Shown here in pieces: positions 27,093-37,133 of a stretch of 64,000 nt of DNA. Position 1 is the first letter of the stretch. Every line of letters starts with the position of its first letter. Source of the stretch: Pedobacter sp. PACM 27299 (GTDB lineage: Bacteria > Bacteroidota > Bacteroidia > Sphingobacteriales > Sphingobacteriaceae); contig NZ_CP012996.1 in assembly GCF_001412655.1 (NCBI RefSeq), positions 310,001 through 374,000 on the forward strand, written 5' to 3'. Made by a program: the position numbers and the translations under genes. A model generated the notes under the pieces. That model made no database searches and was not told the DNA's origin. It saw only the letters and a program-made list of their open reading frames with translations.

Positions 27093-28121
27093 ATGAACAA
27101 TAAATACTCATTCACATCATTCTATATGCTTTTCATAGGGATTGCAGTAATGATGACTGTATCCTGCAAAAAGGACCTTCCTGATGACCGTTTGGCATTG
27201 GGATCGGATGCCATTTTTACAGCAAGCCTCTATAGCCCTGTATTAGGGCGTAATACCCTTTTTACCGATAATTTTAATTCTGGTACAGGTTCAGGCCTAC
27301 CACTGGATTTTAAGATTATCAATATGCGCAGAAGAGATGGTTCTCCAGCGCCTGAACTGACAGAAAACTTTCCTGTTACCGTCTGGAAGAAAGCTTATAC
27401 CGGTAAGGAGACTTCATTAGAAGAAATTGAATCCAAACGTGCAGTAGAAAATCACCCGCTTTTTGAAATTCGTCAGCACTCTGGTCAGTTTCTTATGTGG
27501 TCAAATTCAAATTCTTCCTTTGTTAAAGCACGTCCTGATTCAGGCTATGTGTTTGATGTGGAAGTTTCTAACTCTGGTGGTAGGAGGTATTTCAGAGATT
27601 TTAAACTGATGCCATATAGAGAACGGGCTTTTGAGCCTTCTAACCTTGATCCAATTACGGGCCAGGCACAATCACTGGGGGTAATGATTTCTGAGATGTC
27701 CAATCTGAAAGGCGAGCGGAGTTTTATCAGCCCTTATGACATTGAAGCTGTTTTTAACAAGAAAAACAGTACAGGTAATTCGCTGACTTTCAAATTTAAA
27801 GATTCCCTGAATAATGCGATCGATCCGGCATTGTTTAACACCACCAAATGGAAAGAATTGGTACATGGATTTAATATGAAAATGACTAAGGAAGCGGTGA
27901 CCTATGATGTGTCTTATCCCATTCCATCGGTGGAATTCCCTACCATTTACACCAATCCTAGTGGAACCAGATCAAGAGCCGTATTCCGATATGAAAGACT
28001 CGGTTACGGAAACAGTTTGATCCAGGCATATATGGCTATGGACTTCAGTATCTATGAACGTGGAGATTGGGAAATCATCTTCAAGTTTAAAGGAGAGCGT
28101 CCAAAATTTACCAATGACTAA
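27093..28121 (+). CDS. Surface lipoprotein of unknown function (possibly DUF5007)
   Basis: This 342-residue lipoprotein has a lipobox at T-V-S-C-K-K-D (Cys about 25). It is predicted to be beta-rich, with a region F-T-D-N-F-N-S-G-T-G-S-G-L-P-L-D-F and many Tyr/Phe-rich strands. I recognise the position and general look from Sphingobacterial SusC-SusD-fasciclin loci, where a protein of this size is labelled DUF5007, but I am not certain of the family. It is the last gene of the first module, 31 bp before SusC copy 2, and probably helps to bind the same ligand at the cell surface. Confidence 0.6.
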   Translation: MNNKYSFTSFYMLFIGIAVMMTVSCKKDLPDDRLALGSDAIFTASLYSPVLGRNTLFTDNFNSGTGSGLPLDFKIINMRRRDGSPAPELTENFPVTVWKKAYTGKETSLEEIESKRAVENHPLFEIRQHSGQFLMWSNSNSSFVKARPDSGYVFDVEVSNSGGRRYFRDFKLMPYRERAFEPSNLDPITGQAQSLGVMISEMSNLKGERSFISPYDIEAVFNKKNSTGNSLTFKFKDSLNNAIDPALFNTTKWKELVHGFNMKMTKEAVTYDVSYPIPSVEFPTIYTNPSGTRSRAVFRYERLGYGNSLIQAYMAMDFSIYERGDWEIIFKFKGERPKFTND

Positions 28122-28152
28122 CCAAGGTTATAATTTTTAATATAAATCAGAT

Positions 28153-31100
28153 ATGAAGTATCTAATTATAGTGTTTTCTTTACTCCTGCTCTGCGGCTTT
28201 AATAAAGAGGTATTTGCGCAGCAGAAGCAAGTGATCATACAGGGAACTGTTTTTGATAAGGCCGAAAAAATCGGAATGCCCGGCGTTAACATTCAGTCCG
28301 GGAGCCCATTGAAAAGTGTGGGGGTGACGAATGAGAAGGGACAATTTTCTGTGAGTGTTCCAGAAAATGCAGAACTGTTTTTTAAATATATTGGCTATAC
28401 CACGGTTAGAAGAAAATCGGATAGCAAGTCAAAAATGAGTATCTATTTAGCGGAAGAGCAAAGTGCGCTAAAAGAAACGGTAATTATTGGTTATCAGACC
28501 AAAACCAAGGAAACGAGTACAGGATCAAGTGTGGTAATCACCGCCAAGATGATCCAGGATGTACCGGTTGCCAACTTAATGGAATTGATCCAGGGTAAAG
28601 TTCCTGGTTTGAACGTGCAGAACAACAATGGATCTCCAGGGATGCGTGGATCTATTAACTTACGTGGTTTATCTAGTATCAATGTTCAGGAATCTGGAGG
28701 ATCAGCCTTTTTAACACCAACATCACCATTATTTGTAATCGATGGGGTGCCGATTGAGGATACTGAGACTTTTGATTATGGTTTCCAGCAGTCGGGTCCA
28801 GGTATTAGTCCACTATCCCTGATTCCAGCGGAAGATGTGGAAAGAATTGAGATCCTTAAGGACGCGCAGGCGACCGCATTATACGGTTCCCGCGGGGCTT
28901 ATGGGGTGATCCTGATCACTACCAAACGTGGAAATTCAAAAGTACCGATCATCAAATATGTATCCAACTATTTCATGAACACTATTCCTAAATTAAGAGA
29001 TGTGATCGGTGGTAGAGGAGAACGTGATATGCGTGTCAATCAGATCTTAATGAACGACAGTAGTTACTACCATGCGATGCAAATGATCAATGGAAGTCCT
29101 TTTCTGGCAGATAGTTTGAACTCTTTTTACAACAATTCTACAGATTGGCAGTCGTATTTCTTCCGCAGAACTTATAACCAGTCGCACAACGTAGACATCT
29201 CCGGTGGTGACAACACGTTCAACTATAAAGTGAACACTGGTTATTACGATGAAAAAGGAATTGTGGAGAACACGGGACTGAGCCGTGTAAGTTTAAATAT
29301 GAACATGCAGTACCAGCCAAGTCAGAAGTTCCGGATGTTTGCCAGTATTAGTAATGCCCTGGCTAAAAACAGTAAAGGAAGCGGAAACGGCTTGCTGCAA
29401 AAAAAGGCAGCTGATGGCGGTTCGCAATCTTCGTTGCTTCCGGCGCCAAGTCAATATACTTCGGTAAATTCTGTACTGGCGAGTAAGCAGACCCAAAATG
29501 AGAATAAGACTATTAATATGGTGGCCAATATGGACTTACGTTACGAGTTTCTGAAAAATCTGGCCGCTTCTACTAGCTTTAGTTATACGTATGCTTCCGG
29601 AACGGAGGATAATTTTGTACCTGCGGCGATCAATAACAATGCTGGAGAACTATACCTCTACAACGATAAAAAAGTAGCCTTATACAACAGAAATACGCTG
29701 GCTTATAACCTTTCAATTGCTGAAAAACACAACATTAATGCAACGGTATTTAATGAGTTAACCTCCACCAAGTTTTCTGCAGATGCAATGATCAACAGAA
29801 ATACCGTGAATGATTATATTCATGGCCCTACTATGGGTTACAGTTATCCTTTCTCTCCGGGTGGTACACTGGATAATTTCTTTGACCGTCGTTCTGTGGC
29901 TTTTGCTGGATCGTTCTCTTATAACTATATGCAGAAATATGTATTGGATTTAAGTTACCGTCTGGATGGAACTTCTACCAACGGACCTGAGTCCGGTTAT
30001 GCTAAAAATCCTTCTATAGGCGCAAGGTGGAACTTTAGTAAGGAAGATTGGTTATCAAAAATTAGCTGGCTGGATTACGCTTCGCTAAGGGCAAGTTATG
30101 GTAGTAACATTGTGCCTACAGGAACCATTTACGATGTGTATGGCCGTTATGTTTCTTCCGGTAATTACAATAACAATCCAACGGTTAGTCTGGATCTGAG
30201 AACTGTGCCAAACATTGCATTAGAGCCAAAATCTACTACCACTTATAACCTTGGTTTCGACGCGGGAGTCTTTAACAACAGAGTAAATGTTGTTTTTGAT
30301 ACTTACTGGAAATATGTTGACAATGAGCTGAGAGGAAAAGAATTGGCAACAATGAACTCTTTTGAGAAGATTTCTACTAATGAGATGAGTTTTATGGTTC
30401 GCGGTTATGAACTTGCCATTAACTTTAAACCGCTGTCAAACAACAGTAAGTTGAACTGGACGATCGGCATCAACGGGGATTACCGTAAGGAAATCTTAAC
30501 TGGTTTGCCAGATGGTGTTAGACAATTCATGATAAAAGATGCAAATACTGGTCAGAACATTTTATACCGTTTAGGTAGAAACACCCTTTCTAACGTATTG
30601 CTAAATACAAATGGTGTGTATTCGAATACCGCTGATGTGCCTGTAGATCCAATTACTGGATTAAGGTACCGTACCGGAACTGGTGGTAATGTAAAATACT
30701 TCCAGGGTGGTGATCCAAGATGGACTGATTTAAATGGAGATTATGTATTGGATGATCGTGACCTGGTATCTGTAGGTACTGCGCAGCCTTCCATGGTTGG
30801 AGGTATTAACTCCAGCATGATTTACAAGCAGTTTAGTTTGAATATCAACCTTTCCTATACTTACTTGAGAGATATTTTGAACAATGCTGCGGCCCAGCGT
30901 TTTCAGAACTTTGGTTTTCCAACTTCACTGAAATCATTGACGCCTCTGGTAGAATATAACTTCTGGATTAATCCAGGTGATGTAGCCACTTATCCTAATC
31001 CTTTTGATTTTACTCGTCAGGCGGTGATTAGACCTTTCCGTTACGACCAGACCCTGTTCCAGGAAGATGGCTCTTACCTGAAAATTAATGACGTGACCTT

Positions 31101-31299
31101 CGGTTATACCTTCAAAAAAGAGTTGACAAAACGTTTCGGAATTACCGGATTACGCTTGTACCTGACTGGAAGAAACCTATATACGTTTACCAACTACTCA
31201 GGTCCGAATCCGGAGAGTGTAGATGCCTTGGGTAGAGATGATTCAGGAGGATATCCAAATAGCCGTTCTTATACCTTCGGTTTAAATGTTCAGTTCTAA
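28153..31299 (+). CDS. SusC/RagA-type TonB-linked outer membrane transporter, full-length
   Basis: This 1048-residue protein has a signal peptide (to A-Q at about 23) and a carboxypeptidase-regulatory-like domain at about 27-100 (V-I-I-Q-G-T-V-F-D-K to Y-I-G-Y-T-T-V). The plug begins with T-V-I-I-G-Y-Q-T and V-P-V-A-N-L-M-E-L-I-Q-G-K-V-P-G-L, followed by I-E-I-L-K-D-A-Q-A-T-A-L-Y-G-S-R-G. A 22-strand-type barrel ends in T-F-G-L-N-V-Q-F. The TonB box region is not obvious. It differs from copy 1 in keeping the N-terminal domain. It pairs with the SusD gene 18 bp downstream. Confidence 0.96.
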   Translation: MKYLIIVFSLLLLCGFNKEVFAQQKQVIIQGTVFDKAEKIGMPGVNIQSGSPLKSVGVTNEKGQFSVSVPENAELFFKYIGYTTVRRKSDSKSKMSIYLAEEQSALKETVIIGYQTKTKETSTGSSVVITAKMIQDVPVANLMELIQGKVPGLNVQNNNGSPGMRGSINLRGLSSINVQESGGSAFLTPTSPLFVIDGVPIEDTETFDYGFQQSGPGISPLSLIPAEDVERIEILKDAQATALYGSRGAYGVILITTKRGNSKVPIIKYVSNYFMNTIPKLRDVIGGRGERDMRVNQILMNDSSYYHAMQMINGSPFLADSLNSFYNNSTDWQSYFFRRTYNQSHNVDISGGDNTFNYKVNTGYYDEKGIVENTGLSRVSLNMNMQYQPSQKFRMFASISNALAKNSKGSGNGLLQKKAADGGSQSSLLPAPSQYTSVNSVLASKQTQNENKTINMVANMDLRYEFLKNLAASTSFSYTYASGTEDNFVPAAINNNAGELYLYNDKKVALYNRNTLAYNLSIAEKHNINATVFNELTSTKFSADAMINRNTVNDYIHGPTMGYSYPFSPGGTLDNFFDRRSVAFAGSFSYNYMQKYVLDLSYRLDGTSTNGPESGYAKNPSIGARWNFSKEDWLSKISWLDYASLRASYGSNIVPTGTIYDVYGRYVSSGNYNNNPTVSLDLRTVPNIALEPKSTTTYNLGFDAGVFNNRVNVVFDTYWKYVDNELRGKELATMNSFEKISTNEMSFMVRGYELAINFKPLSNNSKLNWTIGINGDYRKEILTGLPDGVRQFMIKDANTGQNILYRLGRNTLSNVLLNTNGVYSNTADVPVDPITGLRYRTGTGGNVKYFQGGDPRWTDLNGDYVLDDRDLVSVGTAQPSMVGGINSSMIYKQFSLNINLSYTYLRDILNNAAAQRFQNFGFPTSLKSLTPLVEYNFWINPGDVATYPNPFDFTRQAVIRPFRYDQTLFQEDGSYLKINDVTFGYTFKKELTKRFGITGLRLYLTGRNLYTFTNYSGPNPESVDALGRDDSGGYPNSRSYTFGLNVQF

Positions 31300-31317
31300 T
31301 CTCAATCCTATTTAAAG

Positions 31318-32823
31318 ATGAAAAATTTCAAATATATAATAATCGGGCTTTGCTGCAGTGTAACACTGTTTTCAGGCTGTAAGAAATTTCTTAACGTAGT
31401 GCCGATCGATAACCTGACCGGAAACAACTACTGGCAAAATAAAAAAGATGTAGAGGCCTATACTTCAGGATTGTATCAGCAGTTCCGTGCTAAGGTGGCG
31501 GGAGAGAATGCAAAGGCTTTTTATTTAACATTCGATGTTAGAAATGCGCCAATTGTTGCCGCTGCTTCACACCTGAACCTGCTGGCTGGAGGTAATATCA
31601 GGGCCTTGCAGGGCAATTCGGAGTGGGGTAAAGATGCTGCTTATGGCTATTACAGAATGACCGACTGGAAGGCTTTTTATGACATTATTCAGGCAGCTAA
31701 CATTCTAGTCGCTCAGGTAGATAAAATCCCTACAGCTACTTTCTCTGAGAATGATAAAAAGCGCTACCGTGCAGAAGCTGTTTTCATGAGAAACTTATGT
31801 TATTTATTTATGGTGAGACTGTATGGGGATGTACCTTATTATACTGAAGCTTACCATACTACTCCTTTGCCTAGAATGCCGATGGTAGAGGTATTGGAGA
31901 GATGTATTGCAGACATGGAAGCGGTAAAGGAAGATTTACCCTGGACTTATGGTGATCAGTCTATTGTAGCGATCAGAGCTACCCGCGGGAGCGCATTGGC
32001 ACTAATGATGCACCTGAACATGTGGGCTGCCGCTTTTGATCCAGGCAAGGCTGAGGCTCATTATAGGAGTACAAAAGCATTAGGTGATGAGCTGCTGGCT
32101 AATCCTGGTGTACATGAATTGCTGCCATTAGAAAGGACTAAAGAAATCTTTAAAGGGCGTACCAAAGAAGGGCTTTTTGAAGTGCTTCAGAACTCTAACT
32201 ATGGAGAATTCTTTAATATAAGATCCAACCTGGCCAGTATCATGACGTATTATCCATACCGTGGAACGGTGACCAAAACTACCAATGATGGTTATTATAC
32301 CACCAAATACATGGAAAGTATTTACCCAAGCAGTGCTGGGCCAGACAAGCGTTTAACCACCTGGTTTGACCAGCCTTTCAGCGGGAATAACAAATTTCAA
32401 TTTTTAAAATTCATCAACGTATATGGTGGAGAAGGAGTTTCTGTAAGAAATGACGATAACATCATCGTGTTCCGATATTCAGATGCCATTCTTTTGGCTG
32501 CCGAAGCTGCTGCTGAATTGGAAGATGTTGGAGAAGGACAGCGTTTGGTTAACCTGGTTAGAGTAAGGGCTGGCGCATCGCTAATCACCACTACCGGAAG
32601 CGACCTGAAAGATGATATTTATATGGAACGCTGTCGCGAGCTAATGGGAGAAGGACATTATTACAATGACCTGGTACGTACCAAGCGCATCATGAATATT
32701 AAATTCAATTTGTCGAAAGTAATGTCGGTGAGTGATTTTATCCAGGGCGGATGGACATGGCCAATTTATGAGGATGCCTTAAAGAATAATCCATATATGA
32801 AGTTGAATGAGTTTTGGAAATAA
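31318..32823 (+). CDS. SusD/RagB-family surface lipoprotein, copy 2
   Basis: This 501-residue lipoprotein has a lipobox at F-S-G-C-K-K-F-L-N-V-V-P, the usual SusD opening. It shows the TPR-like R-Y-R-A-E-A-V-F-M-R-N-L-C-Y-L-F-M-V-R-L-Y-G-D-V-P-Y stretch and the C-terminal M-E-R-C-R-E-L-M-G-E-G-H-Y-Y-N-D-L-V-R. It is well diverged from copy 1, so the two pairs may see different parts of one ligand or different ligands. Confidence 0.95.
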   Translation: MKNFKYIIIGLCCSVTLFSGCKKFLNVVPIDNLTGNNYWQNKKDVEAYTSGLYQQFRAKVAGENAKAFYLTFDVRNAPIVAAASHLNLLAGGNIRALQGNSEWGKDAAYGYYRMTDWKAFYDIIQAANILVAQVDKIPTATFSENDKKRYRAEAVFMRNLCYLFMVRLYGDVPYYTEAYHTTPLPRMPMVEVLERCIADMEAVKEDLPWTYGDQSIVAIRATRGSALALMMHLNMWAAAFDPGKAEAHYRSTKALGDELLANPGVHELLPLERTKEIFKGRTKEGLFEVLQNSNYGEFFNIRSNLASIMTYYPYRGTVTKTTNDGYYTTKYMESIYPSSAGPDKRLTTWFDQPFSGNNKFQFLKFINVYGGEGVSVRNDDNIIVFRYSDAILLAAEAAAELEDVGEGQRLVNLVRVRAGASLITTTGSDLKDDIYMERCRELMGEGHYYNDLVRTKRIMNIKFNLSKVMSVSDFIQGGWTWPIYEDALKNNPYMKLNEFWK

Positions 32824-32859
32824 TGATTAGCGGATTTTGCGCTATTAATAAAGAAAAAC

Positions 32860-33648
32860 ATGTATAAATTAATAAAAAGCCCCCTGTTAAGTCTACTGCT
32901 TGTTTTGTTGGTGCTTACAGCTTGTAATAAAGACAAATATTTTTTAGATACTGGTGTACATAAAGCAGAATACGATGGCAGTATCCTAAGTTATCTAAAA
33001 TCAAAACCTGTTTACTTCGACTCTTTGGTAAGGGTGATCAACCTGGCAGGCATGAACGAGATTTATGAAAAAGAAAACCTGACCTTTTTTGCGCCACCGA
33101 GTGCATTGGTGCATAAATCTGTAATGCGATTAAATCAATATTTAAGGTTCAATGGTCGTGATACGGTATCTCAGCTGGAACAGATTAAGCCCACGGTATG
33201 GCGTCAGATGCTGGCACTTTATACTTTCAAAGGCACAAATCGCCTGAAAGACTACCAGCAGATTGATACCACTTCCATTCTGGCTTTTCCAGGACAAGGA
33301 TACAAAGGCTACGGAAATCTGGATGAAAAGCTAAACAAAACCATGAATATTGGCGTGATATTTAATGACGCGGCGGGAGTTAAATATGCAGGGTATAGAC
33401 AAGTGGTCTTGTCTTACATCACCGACTTATCTCAGCCTACCCGCTATTTGAACTACGCTCAGGTGGCCAGTTCTGACATTGCACCAAACAATGGAATTAT
33501 TCATGCTTTAAGTATTATGGGGATAGGCTCACTGAAGCTGACCGTTGGTGGAGACATGATTTACTATAAGTATCCCCTGTATTTCGGTTTTGATGCGGAT
33601 GACTTTGTCTTGCTGGCCGTTGCAAATGGAATCTCTCCAAAAAAATAA
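32860..33648 (+). CDS. Fasciclin (FAS1)-domain lipoprotein, copy 2
   Basis: This 262-residue lipoprotein has a lipobox L-V-L-T-A-C-N-K (Cys about 22). A single FAS1-like domain includes G-S-I-L-S-Y-L-K-S-K-P, then ENLTFFAPPSALVHKSV and the closing D-I-A-P-N-N-G-I-I-H-A-L-S-I-M, the H2-type N-G-x-x-H segment of FAS1. It takes the same position after SusD as the 26401 gene and opens with the same Y-D-G-S-I-L-S-Y-L-K pattern, so the two modules look like old duplicates. Confidence 0.82.
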   Translation: MYKLIKSPLLSLLLVLLVLTACNKDKYFLDTGVHKAEYDGSILSYLKSKPVYFDSLVRVINLAGMNEIYEKENLTFFAPPSALVHKSVMRLNQYLRFNGRDTVSQLEQIKPTVWRQMLALYTFKGTNRLKDYQQIDTTSILAFPGQGYKGYGNLDEKLNKTMNIGVIFNDAAGVKYAGYRQVVLSYITDLSQPTRYLNYAQVASSDIAPNNGIIHALSIMGIGSLKLTVGGDMIYYKYPLYFGFDADDFVLLAVANGISPKK

Positions 33649-33686
33649 ACAGGATTATTTAGAAAGGACTATTAATAGAAATAAAG

Positions 33687-35294
33687 ATGATATCAATTAA
33701 TACAAAAAGATTCGTGGTGCCGCTTTACAGTCTCATGCTGATGGCTGCTTTAACGATGCCTTCCTGCAAGAAAGAACCGGTAATCGCAGATCCTTACGAG
33801 GGAGGTAAACAACCACTAGGCATAAAATTCGCAAATGAACTGGCGATTCCGGAAACCGGAATTCAGGGAGAGGAGGCTACATTTAAGGTAAGGGGACTTA
33901 AGCCATTTGAAGGGAAATTCCAAATCCTTTTGAATGAGACGGAAGCGGAGATCTTAAAATTAACAGATAGTACCGTTACTGTTAAAGTTCCGCTTACGGC
34001 AAGTACAGGAGGAATTACTGTGGTCGCTGATGGACAAACTTTTTTTGGTCCTTCTTTTCCAATAGAAGGCAGATTGAGCATTGATCCTTCGTTTAAAGTG
34101 ATCAGCGGAGCTAATGGGCCGATATTCGGGATGATCCCTGCAGACAACAACTATCTGATGGTGGGCGCGTTTTCGGATTTTGATGGAAGAGCGGCGTTAA
34201 AACCGGTGAATGGTATTTCTATGATGAATAGCCAGGGTGATTTTCAGCCTCTGATGTCTGCTCGCGGTGCCGAAAATGGTGCCTTGTTCTCTGCTAACCG
34301 ACTGGATGGAGGAAAATTGATCGTTGCAGGAATCATGGACAGTTATAACCGCAGAAAAGGGATCAATGGCATTACCCGCCTGAATAGTGATGGTTCTTTA
34401 GATTCCTCAAAAGTGGCGGTGATTAATTTAACGCCTGATAAACCACTAAATGGATTTGATACGGTAGCCACCTTTAATGGAGGAGTGAGTGGAATTATCA
34501 GGAAATCATTTGTTAGAAATAACAAGATTACTGTATTGGGGAATTTTGAATATTACCTGCGTTATTTCTATGACAGATCTACTAGAGATGAGAAAAGAAT
34601 AGACGCCACCAAAATGAAACACATCGCCAGACTGAAAGAAGATGGCACTATGGATTCTACTTTTAATTTTAATATGGTGACCAGACAAGGTAATGAGAGT
34701 CTGAATGCTTCGATATCAGATGCCTTTATGCAGGATGATGGTAAAATTGTAGCGATCGGAGAGTTTACTACTTTTAATGGTGCAGCAGCAAACCGCATTG
34801 CCAGAATCAATGAAGATGGAACTCAGGACAAGACTTTTAACGTGGGTACCGGAGCAGATGATGTCATCACTTCCATTACCTATAACCGTGTGAAACGAAA
34901 AATTCTAATCACTGGATTGTTCAGAAACTTTAATGGAAAGCCCAGCAATGGAGCGATCATGTTGAATGAAGATGGCAGTGTAGATCCATTTTTCAACTTA
35001 GGTCAGGTTACCGGTGGCATTGTCACTTTCGCTCATCAGCTGAACAGTGGTAAGATCATTGTTTCTGGGGGCTTTAAAAGCTATGCTGGTGTAGTCAGAC
35101 AAGGATTTATGATCTTAAATCAAAATGGGACACTTGCACCTGGATACAACAATACGGGTACCTTTCAAGGTTTGATCTCTACGGTAATTGAAACGACTTC
35201 TGCCTTGGGCAACCCGGCAGTTATCCTTTCTGGATTTATCAGCAAGTTCGATAATAAAAGGGTTGGTAGTGTAGTCCGTGTCGAAATTAAGTAA
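33687..35294 (+). CDS. Lipoprotein with IPT/TIG domain and delta-60 repeats (DUF5008-like)
   Basis: This 535-residue lipoprotein has a lipobox at T-M-P-S-C-K-K-E. Residues about 45-125 read as an IPT/TIG immunoglobulin-like domain (F-K-V-R-G-L, then I-T-V-V-A-D-G-Q). From about 190 on it carries delta-60 repeats, seen as R-L-N-S-D-G-S-L-D, R-L-K-E-D-G-T-M-D-S-T-F and R-I-N-E-D-G-T-Q-D-K-T-F alternating with D-G-K-I-V-A-I-G-E-F-T-T-F-N-G. These should fold as a beta-propeller. Proteins of this layout in SusC/SusD loci are labelled DUF5008. It is probably a surface glycan-binding protein; no catalytic site is visible. Confidence 0.78.
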   Translation: MISINTKRFVVPLYSLMLMAALTMPSCKKEPVIADPYEGGKQPLGIKFANELAIPETGIQGEEATFKVRGLKPFEGKFQILLNETEAEILKLTDSTVTVKVPLTASTGGITVVADGQTFFGPSFPIEGRLSIDPSFKVISGANGPIFGMIPADNNYLMVGAFSDFDGRAALKPVNGISMMNSQGDFQPLMSARGAENGALFSANRLDGGKLIVAGIMDSYNRRKGINGITRLNSDGSLDSSKVAVINLTPDKPLNGFDTVATFNGGVSGIIRKSFVRNNKITVLGNFEYYLRYFYDRSTRDEKRIDATKMKHIARLKEDGTMDSTFNFNMVTRQGNESLNASISDAFMQDDGKIVAIGEFTTFNGAAANRIARINEDGTQDKTFNVGTGADDVITSITYNRVKRKILITGLFRNFNGKPSNGAIMLNEDGSVDPFFNLGQVTGGIVTFAHQLNSGKIIVSGGFKSYAGVVRQGFMILNQNGTLAPGYNNTGTFQGLISTVIETTSALGNPAVILSGFISKFDNKRVGSVVRVEIK

Positions 35295-35310
35295 TAGTTG
35301 CACCTTATAA

Positions 35311-37098
35311 ATGAATATTGATATGATCGGAATAGAAAAACATACGGCAACGAAATGGAGGAGAGGATGCCTTTCTCTTGTGGCATTGATTGGCGTATTA
35401 ATCGCAGGAGCTTCCTGCAATAAAGATTTTCCAAATACTTTACAGAAAGATTTTAAAAATGATACTGCTGGTGTAACCCCTAAAAAAGCAAAGGTCCTGT
35501 ACCTCATTTTAGATGGAGTTCGTGGAAAAGCACTTAAGGCGATACAAGCGCCTAACATGACCCAAATTTATAAGCGGTCAATCTACGCGTTCGATGCGCT
35601 CACAGATTACGAAGGAATGGGAACCACCAATGCCGGAAGCTGGGCAAATATGCTCACCGGGGTGACCCGTTCTAAACACAATGTGACCAGCGAAGACTTT
35701 GTCGGCAATAAACTGGCACAGTATCCAAGCTTGTTCTCTACGATTAAACAAAGTAACAATGGTAAAACGAGAACTGCTGCCTACAGCGCAACATCTGCTT
35801 TTGCCAATAACCTAACCATCGATGCGACGGAAAATAAAATTTTTGCCGGTGACGATGTAGGCGTGAAAACGGCCTTGATCAAGGAATTGGAGAACCCGGA
35901 TGCCACATTGGTATTGGGAGAATTTGGTTCAGCAGAGACTGCGGGTAAATTAAGTGGTTATTCGGACACAAACCCGGCTTATGTAAATACCATCCTAAAG
36001 TTAGATACTTATATCGGTGAAATCATGGCCGCTCTGGCTAAAAGAAAGAGCTTTGCAGATGAAAATTGGTTGGTGGTGGTCGCTTCGAATAAAGGTGGGG
36101 TATTGCCTCCGGATCCGTCAGTCACAGATAAAACAGTGTATGCAGATGATGCCCGCAATAGTTTTATCGTTTTCTACAACCCAAGATTTGCAACGAACTT
36201 TATCCCTAAGCCGGATTCAGATAAAATTCCTTTTTCAGGAGTAGGTCCACGTCTGGCAGGAAATGTCGATACCAAAGGACAAGCAGTTCTAGGTAACGAT
36301 GCTGGCTTGTATAACTTCGGTACAACAGGTGAATATACCGTTGACATCAGGGTGAAAATTAACAGTACAGCCAGTAATTATCCAACTATTTTAGGGAAAC
36401 GTGAAAGCTTTACCATTGGTAAACCAGGCTGGGTGTTTTTCTTGGAAGGTGACATTTGGCAGTTAAATGTTGGACGTGTTGGTGCAGGAAATGTTCAGGC
36501 AAATGGTGGGAAAATCCGCGATGGCTACTGGCATACTTTAACAGCGAAGTTTTATAAGGATGGATCCACCCGTAAAGCAAAAGTATTTACCGATGGGGTA
36601 TTAAAAGCAACCATTGATATTACTGCATGGGGAAGTCTAGATTCACCAGCACCATTAACTCTAGGTTATATAAATGATGGTGGTGGACAAATCGATGTCT
36701 CTTACAGTAATTTACAAATCTTTAATGTACCTGTTGCTGATGAAGTGATTACGGCAAATTCACGTCGCACAGTTTTAAATCCAGGTCACCCTAATATCAA
36801 TAACCTGATTGGTTACTGGCCATTAGATGAAGGAATAGGAACGGTAATGTTCAATAAATCAACACTAGGTGCGGGCAAGAACTTCAATATGGTAGGCAAT
36901 GCCGTATGGTCTTCTTTTAGTGATTATAGTCCGAATCTGGATGCGGTTATTTCTGATGCATTTTTTAAGATCGTTCCAAATAACGTAGACATTCCTTTCC
37001 ACATTTATCAATGGTTAGGTGTTCCTGCACCATCAGGTATTTCCCTGGAAGGAAAACTATGGAAAACAACTTTTACTGACCTTAAGCTGCCTTATTAA
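35311..37098 (+). CDS. LamG-bearing alkaline phosphatase superfamily lipoprotein, probably inactive (copy 1)
   Basis: This 595-residue lipoprotein has a lipobox at G-A-S-C-N-K-D. An N-terminal domain of the type I phosphodiesterase/alkaline phosphatase superfamily has V-L-Y-L-I-L-D-G-V-R-G with first metal Asp68, then N-A-G-S-W-A-N-M-L-T-G and S-K-H-N-V. Where active enzymes have S-D-H-G-G it has A-S-N-K-G-G (Asn260, Lys261), and the D-x-x-G-H element reads E-T-A-G-K. It has therefore lost several metal ligands. A laminin-G/concanavalin-like domain follows from about 325 (T-V-D-I-R-V-K-I to V-G-Y-W-P-L-D-E-G). This layout is known as DUF4983. A binding role is more likely than catalysis. Confidence 0.75.
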   Translation: MNIDMIGIEKHTATKWRRGCLSLVALIGVLIAGASCNKDFPNTLQKDFKNDTAGVTPKKAKVLYLILDGVRGKALKAIQAPNMTQIYKRSIYAFDALTDYEGMGTTNAGSWANMLTGVTRSKHNVTSEDFVGNKLAQYPSLFSTIKQSNNGKTRTAAYSATSAFANNLTIDATENKIFAGDDVGVKTALIKELENPDATLVLGEFGSAETAGKLSGYSDTNPAYVNTILKLDTYIGEIMAALAKRKSFADENWLVVVASNKGGVLPPDPSVTDKTVYADDARNSFIVFYNPRFATNFIPKPDSDKIPFSGVGPRLAGNVDTKGQAVLGNDAGLYNFGTTGEYTVDIRVKINSTASNYPTILGKRESFTIGKPGWVFFLEGDIWQLNVGRVGAGNVQANGGKIRDGYWHTLTAKFYKDGSTRKAKVFTDGVLKATIDITAWGSLDSPAPLTLGYINDGGGQIDVSYSNLQIFNVPVADEVITANSRRTVLNPGHPNINNLIGYWPLDEGIGTVMFNKSTLGAGKNFNMVGNAVWSSFSDYSPNLDAVISDAFFKIVPNNVDIPFHIYQWLGVPAPSGISLEGKLWKTTFTDLKLPY

Positions 37099-37133
37099 GG
37101 GCTGCTATTGTTTACAATATTTAAATTTTCAAT

